Assembly (NCBI GenBank): GCA_944381165.1
Contig: CALWKC010000006.1
Coordinates: 1-64,000, forward strand
From: an uncultured Lachnospira sp.
GTDB taxonomy: Bacteria; Bacillota; Clostridia; Lachnospirales; Lachnospiraceae
DNA length: 64,000 nucleotides
Direction: 5' to 3'
Part shown: positions 53,571 to 62,645 of the stretch, one piece after another
Layout: each line of letters begins with the position of its first letter
Position numbering within the stretch: the stretch's first letter is position 1
Made by a program: the position numbers and the translations under genes
Notes under the pieces: model-generated
Told to the model about the DNA's origin: nothing
The model's database searches: none
What the model saw: only the letters and a program-made list of their open reading frames with translations

Positions 53571-54766
53571 AGTCTGTCTATCGCTTCCTTCATTATATAT
53601 GCGGCAGCAGGATTTTTGGTGCAGTTCAGTTCAAAAACGGGTATTTTTCGGGTTATAAGCTGTGAGGCTGAAATATTTAAATCAAGCATTTTATCCGTCC
53701 AGCACGGTGAAATCATGCGCTGCATTATTTTAAGCGCAGCTTTTTCGCCGCTTAATTTTGAGACAGAATCCCGGCTGCTCTGTTTTATCATTATTATTCC
53801 GCCGACAGGATACGTATTTTCGGTAAAAATACCTGATGTTCCGCACCACGGAATTCCGGCAGCGTAAAGCTCGTTTTTGTCAGTTCCTATAAGATTTAAG
53901 TCTCCGTTGATAACAGGAGTATTAAACATATCCTGCCATAACCGTGTGTGTGTCGATTTTCCGGCGCCCGAATGTCCGGAAAAAAGCCAGGCCTTGCCTC
54001 CGTACAAAACCGACGCCGAGTGTAATGCAAAGAGTCCTCTCTTCTGGGCAGTAAAAAGAAAAATCATTCTCACGGCGTGAAAAATAAAGCCGCCTGACTC
54101 GGGCTTAAAGCCGGAACTTTCTGTTTTTGCATTTATGTGCTGAAATTCGGGAGATTGATTGTTTTTTTTGTAATATATGACGCACCTGCTGCCGTCCTTT
54201 GACATATGCCATTCCATGGGCTGTGCTGATCCGGTATAAGCGCAGATATAAAAATAGTCGTCCTCCATAAGAATTAATTCGTCGCTGCGAAGAATTACCT
54301 TTCCCGCCCTGTGGTACGCCGGGATAAAATGAGTGATATTTATTGTTATGTCAGGATTTTGAGTTTCATTTGTCTCAAAAGCTTTAAATTCTTCGGGAAA
54401 TATTACGGGCTCTGTGTGAAAGCAGATGTTAATTCCGGCAATGCTGATATGTTTTGTGACATAATTAGGAGGAAGCGTCATAACGTCCTCCTCGCGCTCA
54501 AAGATATGAAATGCTTTCAGCTCATTGAGAAATCGGGTCAAATCGCTTTTAAGCGTATTAATTTCGGTTTTATTTTCAGGCATGTATTTATCGCACATCA
54601 TGGACAGCAGCTTATGTTCATTGTCAGTCTCTCTCAGACAATTCCACAAAAAGACGCCTGTCTCGTTAAGCTCAATGCCTTTTTTCAAATCTGCCGCCGC
54701 CTGACCGAATGGAAGCAGATACGGCTTCTGACAAATATATTTCAGAGAGTAATTTGCAGTTTTCAA
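53567..54766 (-). CDS. PqqD-domain and HPr-kinase-like fusion protein
   Basis: A 399-residue protein. Residues 1-95 are PqqD-like (KKGIELNETGVFLWNCL), the recognition-element fold of RiPP enzymes. The C-terminal part carries the HPr-kinase/PEPCK-like P-loop (LFALHSASVLYGGKAWLFSG then HSGAGKSTHT, INGDLNLIG). TTG start after GGGCGGGA. HPr-kinase-like enzymes phosphorylate peptide precursors in some lasso-type clusters, so a peptide kinase with its own recognition domain is a plausible reading. No precursor or cyclase gene is adjacent. Confidence 0.75.
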   Translation of the reverse strand: MKTANYSLKYICQKPYLLPFGQAAADLKKGIELNETGVFLWNCLRETDNEHKLLSMMCDKYMPENKTEINTLKSDLTRFLNELKAFHIFEREEDVMTLPPNYVTKHISIAGINICFHTEPVIFPEEFKAFETNETQNPDITINITHFIPAYHRAGKVILRSDELILMEDDYFYICAYTGSAQPMEWHMSKDGSRCVIYYKKNNQSPEFQHINAKTESSGFKPESGGFIFHAVRMIFLFTAQKRGLFALHSASVLYGGKAWLFSGHSGAGKSTHTRLWQDMFNTPVINGDLNLIGTDKNELYAAGIPWCGTSGIFTENTYPVGGIIMIKQSSRDSVSKLSGEKAALKIMQRMISPCWTDKMLDLNISASQLITRKIPVFELNCTKNPAAAYIMKEAIDRL

Positions 54767-54913
54767 ACAGTTCCCGCCCTTTCTGTTTATAGTAAATAGA
54801 TTTTATCACGGAAACGGTATATAAATCAATGCGGGGCAGGTAAATGATACCTCTTTCTTTATAATAAAAATTATGTTATTATATTCGCGAAACAGTTTTA
54901 TGGAGGTTTATTA

Positions 54914-56815
54914 ATGGAGAAAAAAGAATTTAAGCCGTATATACCGGCTGAAAAGATTACGCCTGAATTTACCGTAACTTCAGTTGTGATGGGCGTTATT
55001 CTTGCCGTTATATTTGGAGCGGCTAATGCATATCTCGGTCTGCGTGTAGGTATGACCGTGTCTGCCTCAATTCCTGCGGCAGTAATTTCTATGGGTGTTA
55101 TCAGAGTTCTGTTGAAAAAGGACTCTGTTCTGGAGAGCAATATGGTGCAGACTATCGGCTCTGCGGGTGAGTCGCTGGCAGCGGGTGCTATTTTTACCCT
55201 GCCTGTATTGTTTTTGTGGGCAAAGGACGGAATGACAGAGACTCCGAGTCTTATTGCCATTACGCTGATTGCGCTGTTTGGCGGCGTGCTTGGCGTATTG
55301 TTTATGGTTCCTTTGAGAAATGCGCTGATTGTAAAAGAGCACGGAGTGCTTCCTTATCCTGAGGGAACGGCATGCGCCGAGGTACTTCTCGCCGGAGAAG
55401 AGGGCGGGACAAGCGCTAAGATGGTATTTGCCGGAATGGGGCTTTCAGCTCTGTTTAAGTTTGTGGTGGACGGGCTTAAGATAGTTCCGGGAGTAATAAC
55501 AGCTCCTATAAAGGCGTTTAAGACGGAATTTTCTGCACAGGTATATCCGGCGCTTTTGAGCGTTGGCTATATATGCGGAATTAAAATTTCTTCATTTATG
55601 TTTGCCGGAGGTCTTATCGGCTGGTTTGTTTTAATCCCTGCGATTATTACTTTCGGCGGCAATACAATACTTTATCCGGGAACAGATACTATTGCTAATC
55701 TTTACGCTGAAGGCGGAGCCAGTGTAATTTGGTATAATTACATAAAATATATCGGTGCCGGCGCGGTGGCGGCAGGCGGTATTATAAGCCTGATTAAGTC
55801 TATGCCTCTTATTGTGACTACCTTCAGGGACGCCATAAAGGGCATAAAGGGAGGCAGCGGCAGTACTGAGCTCAGAACAAACAAAAATCTTGATATGAGA
55901 TTTATCGGTATAGCTATTCTTGTAATTACAATCGCAATCTGGCTTCTGCCTGAGATTCCTGTATCTCCGCTGGGGGCTTTGCTGATTGTTGTGTTCGGAT
56001 TCTTCTTTGCGACAGTTTCATCGAGAATGGTTGGTCTTGTCGGAAGCAGCAACAATCCGGTATCCGGAATGGCAATCGCTACGCTTTTATTTTCTACGCT
56101 TGTGCTTAAGATTTCCGGCGATACGGGCGTTCACGGAATGACGGGAGCAATCGGAATTGCCTCTGTAATATGTATAGTTGCTGCTATTGCAGGAGATACA
56201 TCGCAGGATTTAAAGACAGGTTATATTCTCGGCGCTACGCCTAAGAAACAGCAGATTGGAGAGCTTATAGGTGTGGTTGCGGCAGCATTTACAATAGGAG
56301 GAGTTCTCATTCTTCTGAACACTGCATGGGGATTTGGCACAACAGACCTCTCAGCGCCTCAGGCTACACTGATGCGTATGATTACAGAGGGCGTAATGGA
56401 CGGAAATCTTCCGTGGGCTCTTGTGTTTATCGGTGTATTTATCGCTGTTATCATTGAGATTTTGAGAATTCCTGTGCTTCCTGTGGCAATCGGACTTTAC
56501 CTGCCGCTTGAGCTTTCATCTACAATTATGATCGGCGGTATTATACGCTGGTTTGTTGACCGCAAAAAGGCAAATGACAAGGACAAAGACAGCGAGGCAA
56601 ACAGCGGTATTTTGTTCTGCTCCGGCCTTATCGCCGGCGAAGGGCTTGTAGGTATTATTCTTGCAGTGGTTGCCGTAGCTAAGTTTACTGATGTTATAGA
56701 TTTGTCTGAGCATGTCAATACTGGAGTTATCGGTTCTTTGGTGCTCATGGTTATAATGGTGTTGTGCATATTAAAATTTGCGGTTTGGAGTAAGAAAAAG
56801 ACAGATGCCAAGTAA
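54914..56815 (+). CDS. OPT-family oligopeptide transporter
   Basis: A 633-residue membrane protein with about fifteen helices. The N-terminus has EFTVTSVVMGVILAVIFGAA and NAYLGLRVGMTVSASIPAA; further OPT motifs are PYPEGTACAEVL and SLPEGT-like loops. OPT transporters of anaerobes import small peptides or metal-peptide complexes. GGAGG precedes the ATG. The last codons overlap a PqqD gene, suggesting one transcript. Confidence 0.92.
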   Translation: MEKKEFKPYIPAEKITPEFTVTSVVMGVILAVIFGAANAYLGLRVGMTVSASIPAAVISMGVIRVLLKKDSVLESNMVQTIGSAGESLAAGAIFTLPVLFLWAKDGMTETPSLIAITLIALFGGVLGVLFMVPLRNALIVKEHGVLPYPEGTACAEVLLAGEEGGTSAKMVFAGMGLSALFKFVVDGLKIVPGVITAPIKAFKTEFSAQVYPALLSVGYICGIKISSFMFAGGLIGWFVLIPAIITFGGNTILYPGTDTIANLYAEGGASVIWYNYIKYIGAGAVAAGGIISLIKSMPLIVTTFRDAIKGIKGGSGSTELRTNKNLDMRFIGIAILVITIAIWLLPEIPVSPLGALLIVVFGFFFATVSSRMVGLVGSSNNPVSGMAIATLLFSTLVLKISGDTGVHGMTGAIGIASVICIVAAIAGDTSQDLKTGYILGATPKKQQIGELIGVVAAAFTIGGVLILLNTAWGFGTTDLSAPQATLMRMITEGVMDGNLPWALVFIGVFIAVIIEILRIPVLPVAIGLYLPLELSSTIMIGGIIRWFVDRKKANDKDKDSEANSGILFCSGLIAGEGLVGIILAVVAVAKFTDVIDLSEHVNTGVIGSLVLMVIMVLCILKFAVWSKKKTDAK

Positions 56816-57173
56816 AAAGAAACAGAAAAAATCCGAAAATTATCTCGATTATATACCTGTTCACAATGAAAAGTATCGCTTCGAGACAGGAAAAAATCAG
56901 GAGATTACAATTTTTGTCGAGAACAGAGGCGTGTTTAACAGGATTGCACAGTTTTTGTTTAAAAAGCCGAAGGTTTCCCAAATTCATCTCGATGAGATGG
57001 GCAATTTTATATGGCCGCTTATGGACGGAAAGAGAACAGTCTATGATATAGCGGTTATTGTAAAGGAAAGCTTCGGGGAGAAGGCGGAGCCGCTTTACAA
57101 CAGACTTGTAACGTATATTCGGACTTTGGAGAGCTATAATTTTATAATTATCTCAAATAAAAACATCTCATAG
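56805..57173 (+). CDS. Orphan PqqD-family protein
   Basis: A 122-residue protein with a basic N-terminus and a PqqD-like domain: SQIHLDEMGNFIWPLMDG and VYDIAVIVKESFGEKAEPL. PqqD domains bind leader peptides for radical-SAM or other RiPP enzymes, yet no such enzyme is near. The ATG at 56805 overlaps the OPT gene by 11 bases, so the two are likely functionally linked. It has no good separate RBS, consistent with coupling. Confidence 0.8.
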   Translation: MPSKKKQKKSENYLDYIPVHNEKYRFETGKNQEITIFVENRGVFNRIAQFLFKKPKVSQIHLDEMGNFIWPLMDGKRTVYDIAVIVKESFGEKAEPLYNRLVTYIRTLESYNFIIISNKNIS

Positions 57174-57190
57174 AGTATTAAGAACTAAGA

Positions 57191-57249
57191 TCCCGGTGAT
57201 TTTGTGCAGATTTACTAATCAACACAAAATTACCGGGACTTTGTTGATT
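57191..57249 (+). ncRNA. Pseudoknot-capable hairpin before the Fe-S oxidoreductase
   Basis: A 16-bp stem (57191-57206 with 57223-57238, one G-U) closes with TTTTGTG/CACAAAA. Loop bases AATCAA (57217-57222) complement TTGATT (57244-57249). That TTGATT is also the -35 of a TATAAT promoter at 57267-57272 (17-base spacer), so the pseudoknot is possible but may be coincidental. Confidence 0.45.
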
Positions 57250-57308
57250 TTTTAACAATAAAATTGTATAATAATAAAAACAATTTCGTATAGAAACGGA
57301 GGTGTTTT

Positions 57309-60005
57309 ATGGCGAAAGAAAGAGAACTGATTCTTAAGCTTGGTCAGAAGATTACAGACAGAATCGGCGTTAAGGTTACTGTTGATGACCCTGAGTACTG
57401 GGGGCTTGCTGGGGTTGTCACTGACGAGATGGCAGAGGTTGCATTGTCGATGAAGGTACGTGTTCCGGCAACAGCGGAGCAGATTGCCAAAAAGTGCGGA
57501 AAGAGTCTTGAGCGCACAGAAGAGCTTTTGCGTGAGATGAGCGTTGTAGGATTAATAGAGTACAACTGGGAGAACAAAGAGCGCGTAAAGCAGTATGTAC
57601 TTCCTATGTTTGTTCCCGGCTGCGCGGAATTTATGATGATGAACGAAAAGCAGGTGGAGGAACATCCGGAGCTTGCGGATTTCTTTGAAAATATGTCAAG
57701 ACTTCCGCTTGAGAAGATTACTCCTATGGTGCCGCCGGGAGGTGCAGGAATAGGTATGCATGTAATTCCGGTTGAGCAGGCAATTCCGGCGGAACAGAAG
57801 TCGGTGAGCGTGGAGCATATCTCCTACTGGTTAAAAAAATATGAGAACAAATATGCGGTCGGAGCCTGTTCATGCAGACGCCAGCAGAGAATCCGGGGCG
57901 AGGGAACCGGAGAGATAGAGGGAGAACTCTGTATCGGTGTCGGCGATATGGCAGACTATCTTGTAGAGACCGGAAAAGGACGCTATATAGAAATTGATGA
58001 GGTTATGGAAATTCTTCAGAGAGCTGAAGACAATGGTTTTGTACACCAGATTACAAATATTGACGGTGAGGAGAAGATATTTGCAATCTGCAACTGCGCA
58101 CCGGGTGTGTGCAACGCGCTGCGTACTTCGCAGCTTTTTAATACGCCTAATTTATCGCGCTCCGCATACCGTGCCAGCGTGACTCCTGACAAGTGTGTTG
58201 CTTGCGGCAGATGTGTTGAGTTCTGTCCGACAGGTGCGGCTAAGCTGGGGCAGAAGCTTTGCACAAAAGAGGGGCCTGTGGTTTATCCGCAGGCAGAGCT
58301 TCCGGATAAGGTAAAGTGGGGCAGAGAAAAGTGGGATTTAAACTACAGGGACAGCGCAAAGATTAACTGTTATGATACCGGGACGTCACCGTGCAAAACG
58401 GCCTGTCCGGCGCACCTTCCGGTGCAGGGATACATAAAAATGGCGTCACAGGGAAGATACATGGAGGCGTTAAAGCTTATAAAGAATGAAAATCCTTTTC
58501 CTGCCGTCTGCGGTGCCGTATGCAACAGAAGGTGCGAGGATGCATGTACGAGGGGAACTGTCGATGAGCCTATTGCCATAGATGAGATTAAAAAGTTCAT
58601 AGCGGCAAAGGAACTCAACGAGTCGGAAAGATACATTCCAAAGACTGAAAATCATGAGGGAAAGCAGTTTGAGGAGCGTATTGCCGTGATAGGCGCTGGA
58701 CCGGCGGGAATGTCGGCTGCCTATTATTTAAGGTGTAAGGGTTATCCGGTCACGGTTTTTGAAAAAGAGAAGAGAGCCGGAGGTATGCTTCTCTACGGAA
58801 TACCTTCTTTCCGTCTTGAAAAAGATGTGATTGCTGCTGAGATTTCAGTTCTTGAGGCTATGGGAATCGAATTCAAATTCGGTGTCGAGGTTGGAAAGGA
58901 CACTACAATACAGAAGCTGCGAGATGAGGGCTATAAGGCGTTTTATGTCGCAATCGGGGCGCAGGGCGGAAGAAAGCCGGGCGTTCCGGGTGAGGACGCT
59001 GAGGGAGTCATGAGCGGTATAGATTTTCTGCGGCAGGTAAACCGTGATGAGGAGAGTATGAAGCTGAAAGGAAAAACAGTTGTCATAGGCGGCGGAAATG
59101 TTGCTGCGGACGTTGCGAGAACGGCGCTCAGAGCCGGCTCTTCAGACGTGACAATGTTCTGTCTCGAAAAGCGGGAAGAGATGCCGGCGGCTAAAGATGA
59201 GATTGAGGAGGCGCTTGAGGAAAATATTGATATTGAAAACGGCTGGGGTCCAAAGGAAATTTTAACTGAGGACGGTCATGTGACAGGCGTTGTATTTAAA
59301 AAATGTGTTTCAGTATTTGGCAGTGACGGAAGGTTTGCGCCTGCCTACGATGAGAATGATACTGTTACCGTATCGTGCAGCAACGTGCTTTTGTCGATAG
59401 GCCAGTCCATTATCTGGGGCAGTCTGCTTGAGGGAACGGAGGTTGAGCTTAACCCGAATAAAACGGCAAAGGCTGACCCGGTTACATATCAGACGGCTGA
59501 GCCGGATATATTTGTGGGCGGTGACGTTTACACGGGGCCTAAATTTGCGATTGACGCGATTGCGGCAGGAAAAGAGGGCTGCGTTTCAATTCACAGATTT
59601 GTACACAAGGGACACAGTCTGACGCTTGCAAGAGATTTAAGGCATTTTATAGAGCTTGACAAAAACAATCTGGATATTGAGGAATATGACAATGCCAAGA
59701 GGCAGAGACCCGGCAGAAAGGCAGGCAATGCGGCGTCAACCTTCCGTGATTTGAGGGAGATTTTCACTGAGGAGCAGCTGAAGACCGAGGCTGCGAGATG
59801 TCTGGGCTGCGGAGCTACGATTGTCGACCCTAACAAATGTATAGGCTGCGGTCTGTGTACGACAAAGTGCGAGTTTGATGCAATTCATCTCTCAAGAGAT
59901 TTGCCTGAGGCGAGCCGCATGACAAAGTCTGAGGATAAGCTGAAGAAAATTCTGCCTTATATGCTTAAACGTGAGATTAAAATTAAATTTAACAGGAATA
60001 AGTAG
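57309..60005 (+). CDS. Fe-S/FAD oxidoreductase, GltD-like fusion
   Basis: An 898-residue multidomain protein. Residues 1-100 include a winged-helix-like region. A Cys cluster CSCRRQ near residue 195 and a ferredoxin motif CVACGRCVEFCP near 298 follow. Residues about 360-800 are the glutamate-synthase small-subunit type FAD/NAD module (CKTACPAHLPVQ, VIGAGPAGMSAAYYL, VVIGGGNVAADVART, DIFVGGDVY). The C-terminus ends in CIGCGLCTTKCEF. It probably moves electrons between NAD(P)H and a ferredoxin-like partner. It heads the hypA-DUF5692-hypB region. Confidence 0.85.
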   Translation: MAKERELILKLGQKITDRIGVKVTVDDPEYWGLAGVVTDEMAEVALSMKVRVPATAEQIAKKCGKSLERTEELLREMSVVGLIEYNWENKERVKQYVLPMFVPGCAEFMMMNEKQVEEHPELADFFENMSRLPLEKITPMVPPGGAGIGMHVIPVEQAIPAEQKSVSVEHISYWLKKYENKYAVGACSCRRQQRIRGEGTGEIEGELCIGVGDMADYLVETGKGRYIEIDEVMEILQRAEDNGFVHQITNIDGEEKIFAICNCAPGVCNALRTSQLFNTPNLSRSAYRASVTPDKCVACGRCVEFCPTGAAKLGQKLCTKEGPVVYPQAELPDKVKWGREKWDLNYRDSAKINCYDTGTSPCKTACPAHLPVQGYIKMASQGRYMEALKLIKNENPFPAVCGAVCNRRCEDACTRGTVDEPIAIDEIKKFIAAKELNESERYIPKTENHEGKQFEERIAVIGAGPAGMSAAYYLRCKGYPVTVFEKEKRAGGMLLYGIPSFRLEKDVIAAEISVLEAMGIEFKFGVEVGKDTTIQKLRDEGYKAFYVAIGAQGGRKPGVPGEDAEGVMSGIDFLRQVNRDEESMKLKGKTVVIGGGNVAADVARTALRAGSSDVTMFCLEKREEMPAAKDEIEEALEENIDIENGWGPKEILTEDGHVTGVVFKKCVSVFGSDGRFAPAYDENDTVTVSCSNVLLSIGQSIIWGSLLEGTEVELNPNKTAKADPVTYQTAEPDIFVGGDVYTGPKFAIDAIAAGKEGCVSIHRFVHKGHSLTLARDLRHFIELDKNNLDIEEYDNAKRQRPGRKAGNAASTFRDLREIFTEEQLKTEAARCLGCGATIVDPNKCIGCGLCTTKCEFDAIHLSRDLPEASRMTKSEDKLKKILPYMLKREIKIKFNRNK

Positions 60006-60039
60006 CAGAGTTTTCCGCCTGCGGGAAATGAGGATTATT

Positions 60040-60384
60040 ATGCACGAGTTGGGAATTATTGTTCATGTTGCAAAGACGCTTAAGAATGTTGCACAGCAGA
60101 ATAATGTCAGCAAAATAGGCAGTGTGACGCTGGAAATCGGAGAAGTGTCAGGCGTTGTCGAGAGTTATCTGACTGACTGCTGGCAGTATTATCGAAAGAA
60201 GGATTCTCTTATTGAAAATTCGGAGCTCAAAATCGAGAAGCTTGAGGCGGTAACATTTTGTGACGACTGCGAAGAGCTTTATCCGACTGTGCGCTACGGC
60301 AGGCAGTGTCCGTACTGCGGAGGGTACAACACATGGCTTGCCGTTGGCAGCGAGTGCAACATTAAGGAAATTGAGGCGTGCTAG
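60040..60384 (+). CDS. hypA: Hydrogenase/nickel maturation factor HypA
   Basis: A 114-residue protein starting MHELGI, whose Met-His is the nickel-binding end, with two CxxC pairs (CDDC and CPYC) forming the structural zinc site. The long KKDSLIENSELKIE stretch is typical HypA. No hydrogenase large or small subunit, nor hypC-F, is in this window. It lies 35 bases after the oxidoreductase and ahead of a DUF5692 gene and hypB. Confidence 0.92.
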   Translation: MHELGIIVHVAKTLKNVAQQNNVSKIGSVTLEIGEVSGVVESYLTDCWQYYRKKDSLIENSELKIEKLEAVTFCDDCEELYPTVRYGRQCPYCGGYNTWLAVGSECNIKEIEAC

Positions 60385-60464
60385 GCAGAGCAAAATTATA
60401 AAAGTAAGATGCTTGAATAAATTGGAACACATGATAAATTTCTAAATAGGAAGGGAGAGATTTT

Positions 60465-61514
60465 ATGTTATTTCATGTTTATGGGGGAAACGCTGTATAT
60501 CAGTGGCTGGCAATGCTTTTAGTGCTTTTGGGGCTCATTCTTCTGAATGAGGTTGCAAGGCGGACAAAAACGGGCGGCTTAATAATATTCGGGGCAGTTC
60601 CGGTTGTGCTTACGGTCTATTTTATTGCTATTGCGGTATGTGCGGCGAACGGGCAGAGCTGGGCTCTCGAAAATCAGACGCATGTTTATATGAACGGCTG
60701 GTTTCATTATATGAAGCTGTACGCTTCTCTTGCCGGCTGTATCGGTTTCATGATGATTAAGTATGAGTGGGGTATAGGAAAAACACATTGGTTTAAGGCA
60801 TATCCGTTTGTGATTGTGGCAATTAATATTCTTATAGCTGTTGTGAGTGATTTTGAATCGGCAATCAACGGTTGGTACAAGTGGTGGCTGTCATCAGAGG
60901 ACGTTTGGCTCTACGGCGGCTGGCACAACGTAATGAACGGAATAGCGGGGCTTATAAATATTTTATGTATGACAGGCTGGTGGGCAGTTTACTCATCAAA
61001 GGACAAAAAAGACATGATTTGGCCTGATATGATTTGGGTATACATAATTGTGTATGATGTATGGAATTTTGCGTACACATACAACTGTCTGCCGACTCAT
61101 GCATGGTTCTGCGGTGTTGCTCTTCTGCTCGCTCCTACAATCGCCGCGCTTATATGGAATAAGGGCGGCTGGATTATGAACAGGGCAAACACACTGTGTA
61201 TCTGGTGTATGTTTGCGCAGGTTTTCCCGCTGTTTCAGGAGACGATGTCAGACGGCACACAGATTTATCCGTGGGCGACTCTTCCTGTACAGTATGCTGA
61301 CGGAACACTGAACGGAATTACTGCCGGAAGTTCGGTTAATGCTGACCCCACAGCCATGACGGTAGTATCTGCGCTTGCGCTTATTTTAAATGCGGCTGCA
61401 TTGATTTATATTATTTACAGAGCGGTAAAGACAAAGACAAATCCTTACAAGGGCGAGATATTTACCTCGTTCAGATATTACAAGGAGGCTGCTGAAAGGG
61501 CTGATATTAAGTGA
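60465..61514 (+). CDS. DUF5692-type membrane protein
   Basis: A 349-residue protein with about ten helices and many tryptophans in short loops (NGWFHYMKLYASLAG, GWYKWWLSSEDVWLYGGWH, YDVWNFAYTYNCL). I match it to the DUF5692 family by this pattern. No transport motif is recognisable. Its place between hypA and hypB suggests a nickel-related role, for example uptake or a metalloenzyme membrane partner, which is inference only. Confidence 0.65.
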   Translation: MLFHVYGGNAVYQWLAMLLVLLGLILLNEVARRTKTGGLIIFGAVPVVLTVYFIAIAVCAANGQSWALENQTHVYMNGWFHYMKLYASLAGCIGFMMIKYEWGIGKTHWFKAYPFVIVAINILIAVVSDFESAINGWYKWWLSSEDVWLYGGWHNVMNGIAGLINILCMTGWWAVYSSKDKKDMIWPDMIWVYIIVYDVWNFAYTYNCLPTHAWFCGVALLLAPTIAALIWNKGGWIMNRANTLCIWCMFAQVFPLFQETMSDGTQIYPWATLPVQYADGTLNGITAGSSVNADPTAMTVVSALALILNAAALIYIIYRAVKTKTNPYKGEIFTSFRYYKEAAERADIK

Positions 61515-61598
61515 TATACCGCTGCCCCGGCGATAAGACCGCAGGCTGACAGTGAAGATTAACGGGATAATACATTAAACAACAGGAGTATTGAAGAA

Positions 61599-62273
61599 AT
61601 GACAGACAAAATGAAAATTATAGAGGTGAAGCAGAGTGTTTTTGCCGATAATGATGCAGATGCGGAAAAATTGAGACAGCAGTTAAAGGGTGAAAAGACA
61701 TTTTTGCTGAATCTGATGTCTGCACCCGGAAGCGGTAAGACCAGTGTTCTTGTTCAGACTATTGACAGGCTGAAGGACGACATAAAAATCGGAGTAATGG
61801 AGGCTGATTTAGATTCGGACGTTGACGCGCGGACAATCGCAGAGCGGACGGGAGTAAAGACAATTCAGCTCCATACAGGCGGAATGTGTCATCTGGACGC
61901 GGATATGACCAGACAGGGAGTTAAAGAGCTGGAAACGGGGGAGCTTGATTTGGCTGTCCTTGAGAATGTGGGAAATCTGGTGTGTCCGGCTGAGTTTGAT
62001 ACGGGCGCGTCAATGAATGTGTGTATTCTGTCTGTGCCGGAGGGGCATGATAAACCGCTTAAATATCCGCTGATGTTTACAGTCTGCGATGCAATGATAA
62101 TCAATAAAATTGATGTTTTGGACTACTTTGATTTTGACCTGGATAAGGTGCGCGAGTATGCATATAAACGCAATCCTGATATAAAGATTTTTCCTGTATC
62201 CGCTAAGAACGGAGAGGGAATGGATGAGTGGTGTAAATGGCTTAAAGAACAGGTTTGCAAATGGAATTCGTAA
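61599..62273 (+). CDS. hypB: Hydrogenase/nickel maturation GTPase HypB
   Basis: A 224-residue GTPase that delivers nickel to hydrogenase with HypA. Walker A NLMSAPGSGKTS, the metal-binding GGMCHLDADM (Cys and His at the dimer interface), LENVGNLVCPAEFDTG and the base-specific NKID are all present. The His-rich N-terminal nickel-storage region of some HypBs is missing. AGGAG lies behind the start. A short hairpin terminator follows (62306-62344). Confidence 0.93.
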   Translation: MTDKMKIIEVKQSVFADNDADAEKLRQQLKGEKTFLLNLMSAPGSGKTSVLVQTIDRLKDDIKIGVMEADLDSDVDARTIAERTGVKTIQLHTGGMCHLDADMTRQGVKELETGELDLAVLENVGNLVCPAEFDTGASMNVCILSVPEGHDKPLKYPLMFTVCDAMIINKIDVLDYFDFDLDKVREYAYKRNPDIKIFPVSAKNGEGMDEWCKWLKEQVCKWNS

Positions 62274-62305
62274 TTATATAAATTATGTTTAAAGGGCTGT
62301 ATAAG

Positions 62306-62344
62306 ACTGCCGTATCTGACTGAAAAAGCGGGTGCGGCAGTTTT
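62306..62344 (+). terminator. Terminator after hypB
   Basis: ACTGCCG (62306-62312) pairs with CGGCAGT (62335-62341), followed by TTTGTGTTTTG. The loop is long. Confidence 0.5.
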
Positions 62345-62487
62345 GTGTTTTGTGCGGTATTTCTTACGGGTATACGGCTTGTGCAAAGCATATTTATTCC
62401 GGTTGTATTTTATGTCCCGTCATGCTAAACTTGAAATGCCTGAATAATATAAAAAAATTTGTTCTACCGGGATAAATCTCTCGGAAC

Positions 62488-62645
62488 GGAGGATAGTGTG
62501 AAAAATAAGCTCGATAGCTTATTTTTCACAAGCCATGCATGGCTGGCTATTTGTGCCGGAGCGTCACAAATAAGCCATGATGGCAGACGCAAATTTGATA
62601 TTTGCGTCGCCCCGTCGCGATAAACGCTCCGGAATGGAGATTAGT
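62488..62645 (+). repeat. Structured RBS-flanked repeat, copy 2
   Basis: GGAGGATAGT (62488-62497) and GGAGATTAGT (62636-62645) flank the element. Hairpin 1 is 62498-62510 with 62517-62529 (13 bp), hairpin 2 is 62544-62555 with 62565-62577 (one bulge), hairpin 3 is 62586-62594 with 62600-62608. Loop CCGGAGCGT (62556-62564) complements ACGCTCCGG (62624-62632), a nine-bp pseudoknot. A GTG-started ORF gives MKN, ICAGASQ and VAPSR then stops. Stems differ from copy 1 but stay paired. Confidence 0.8.
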
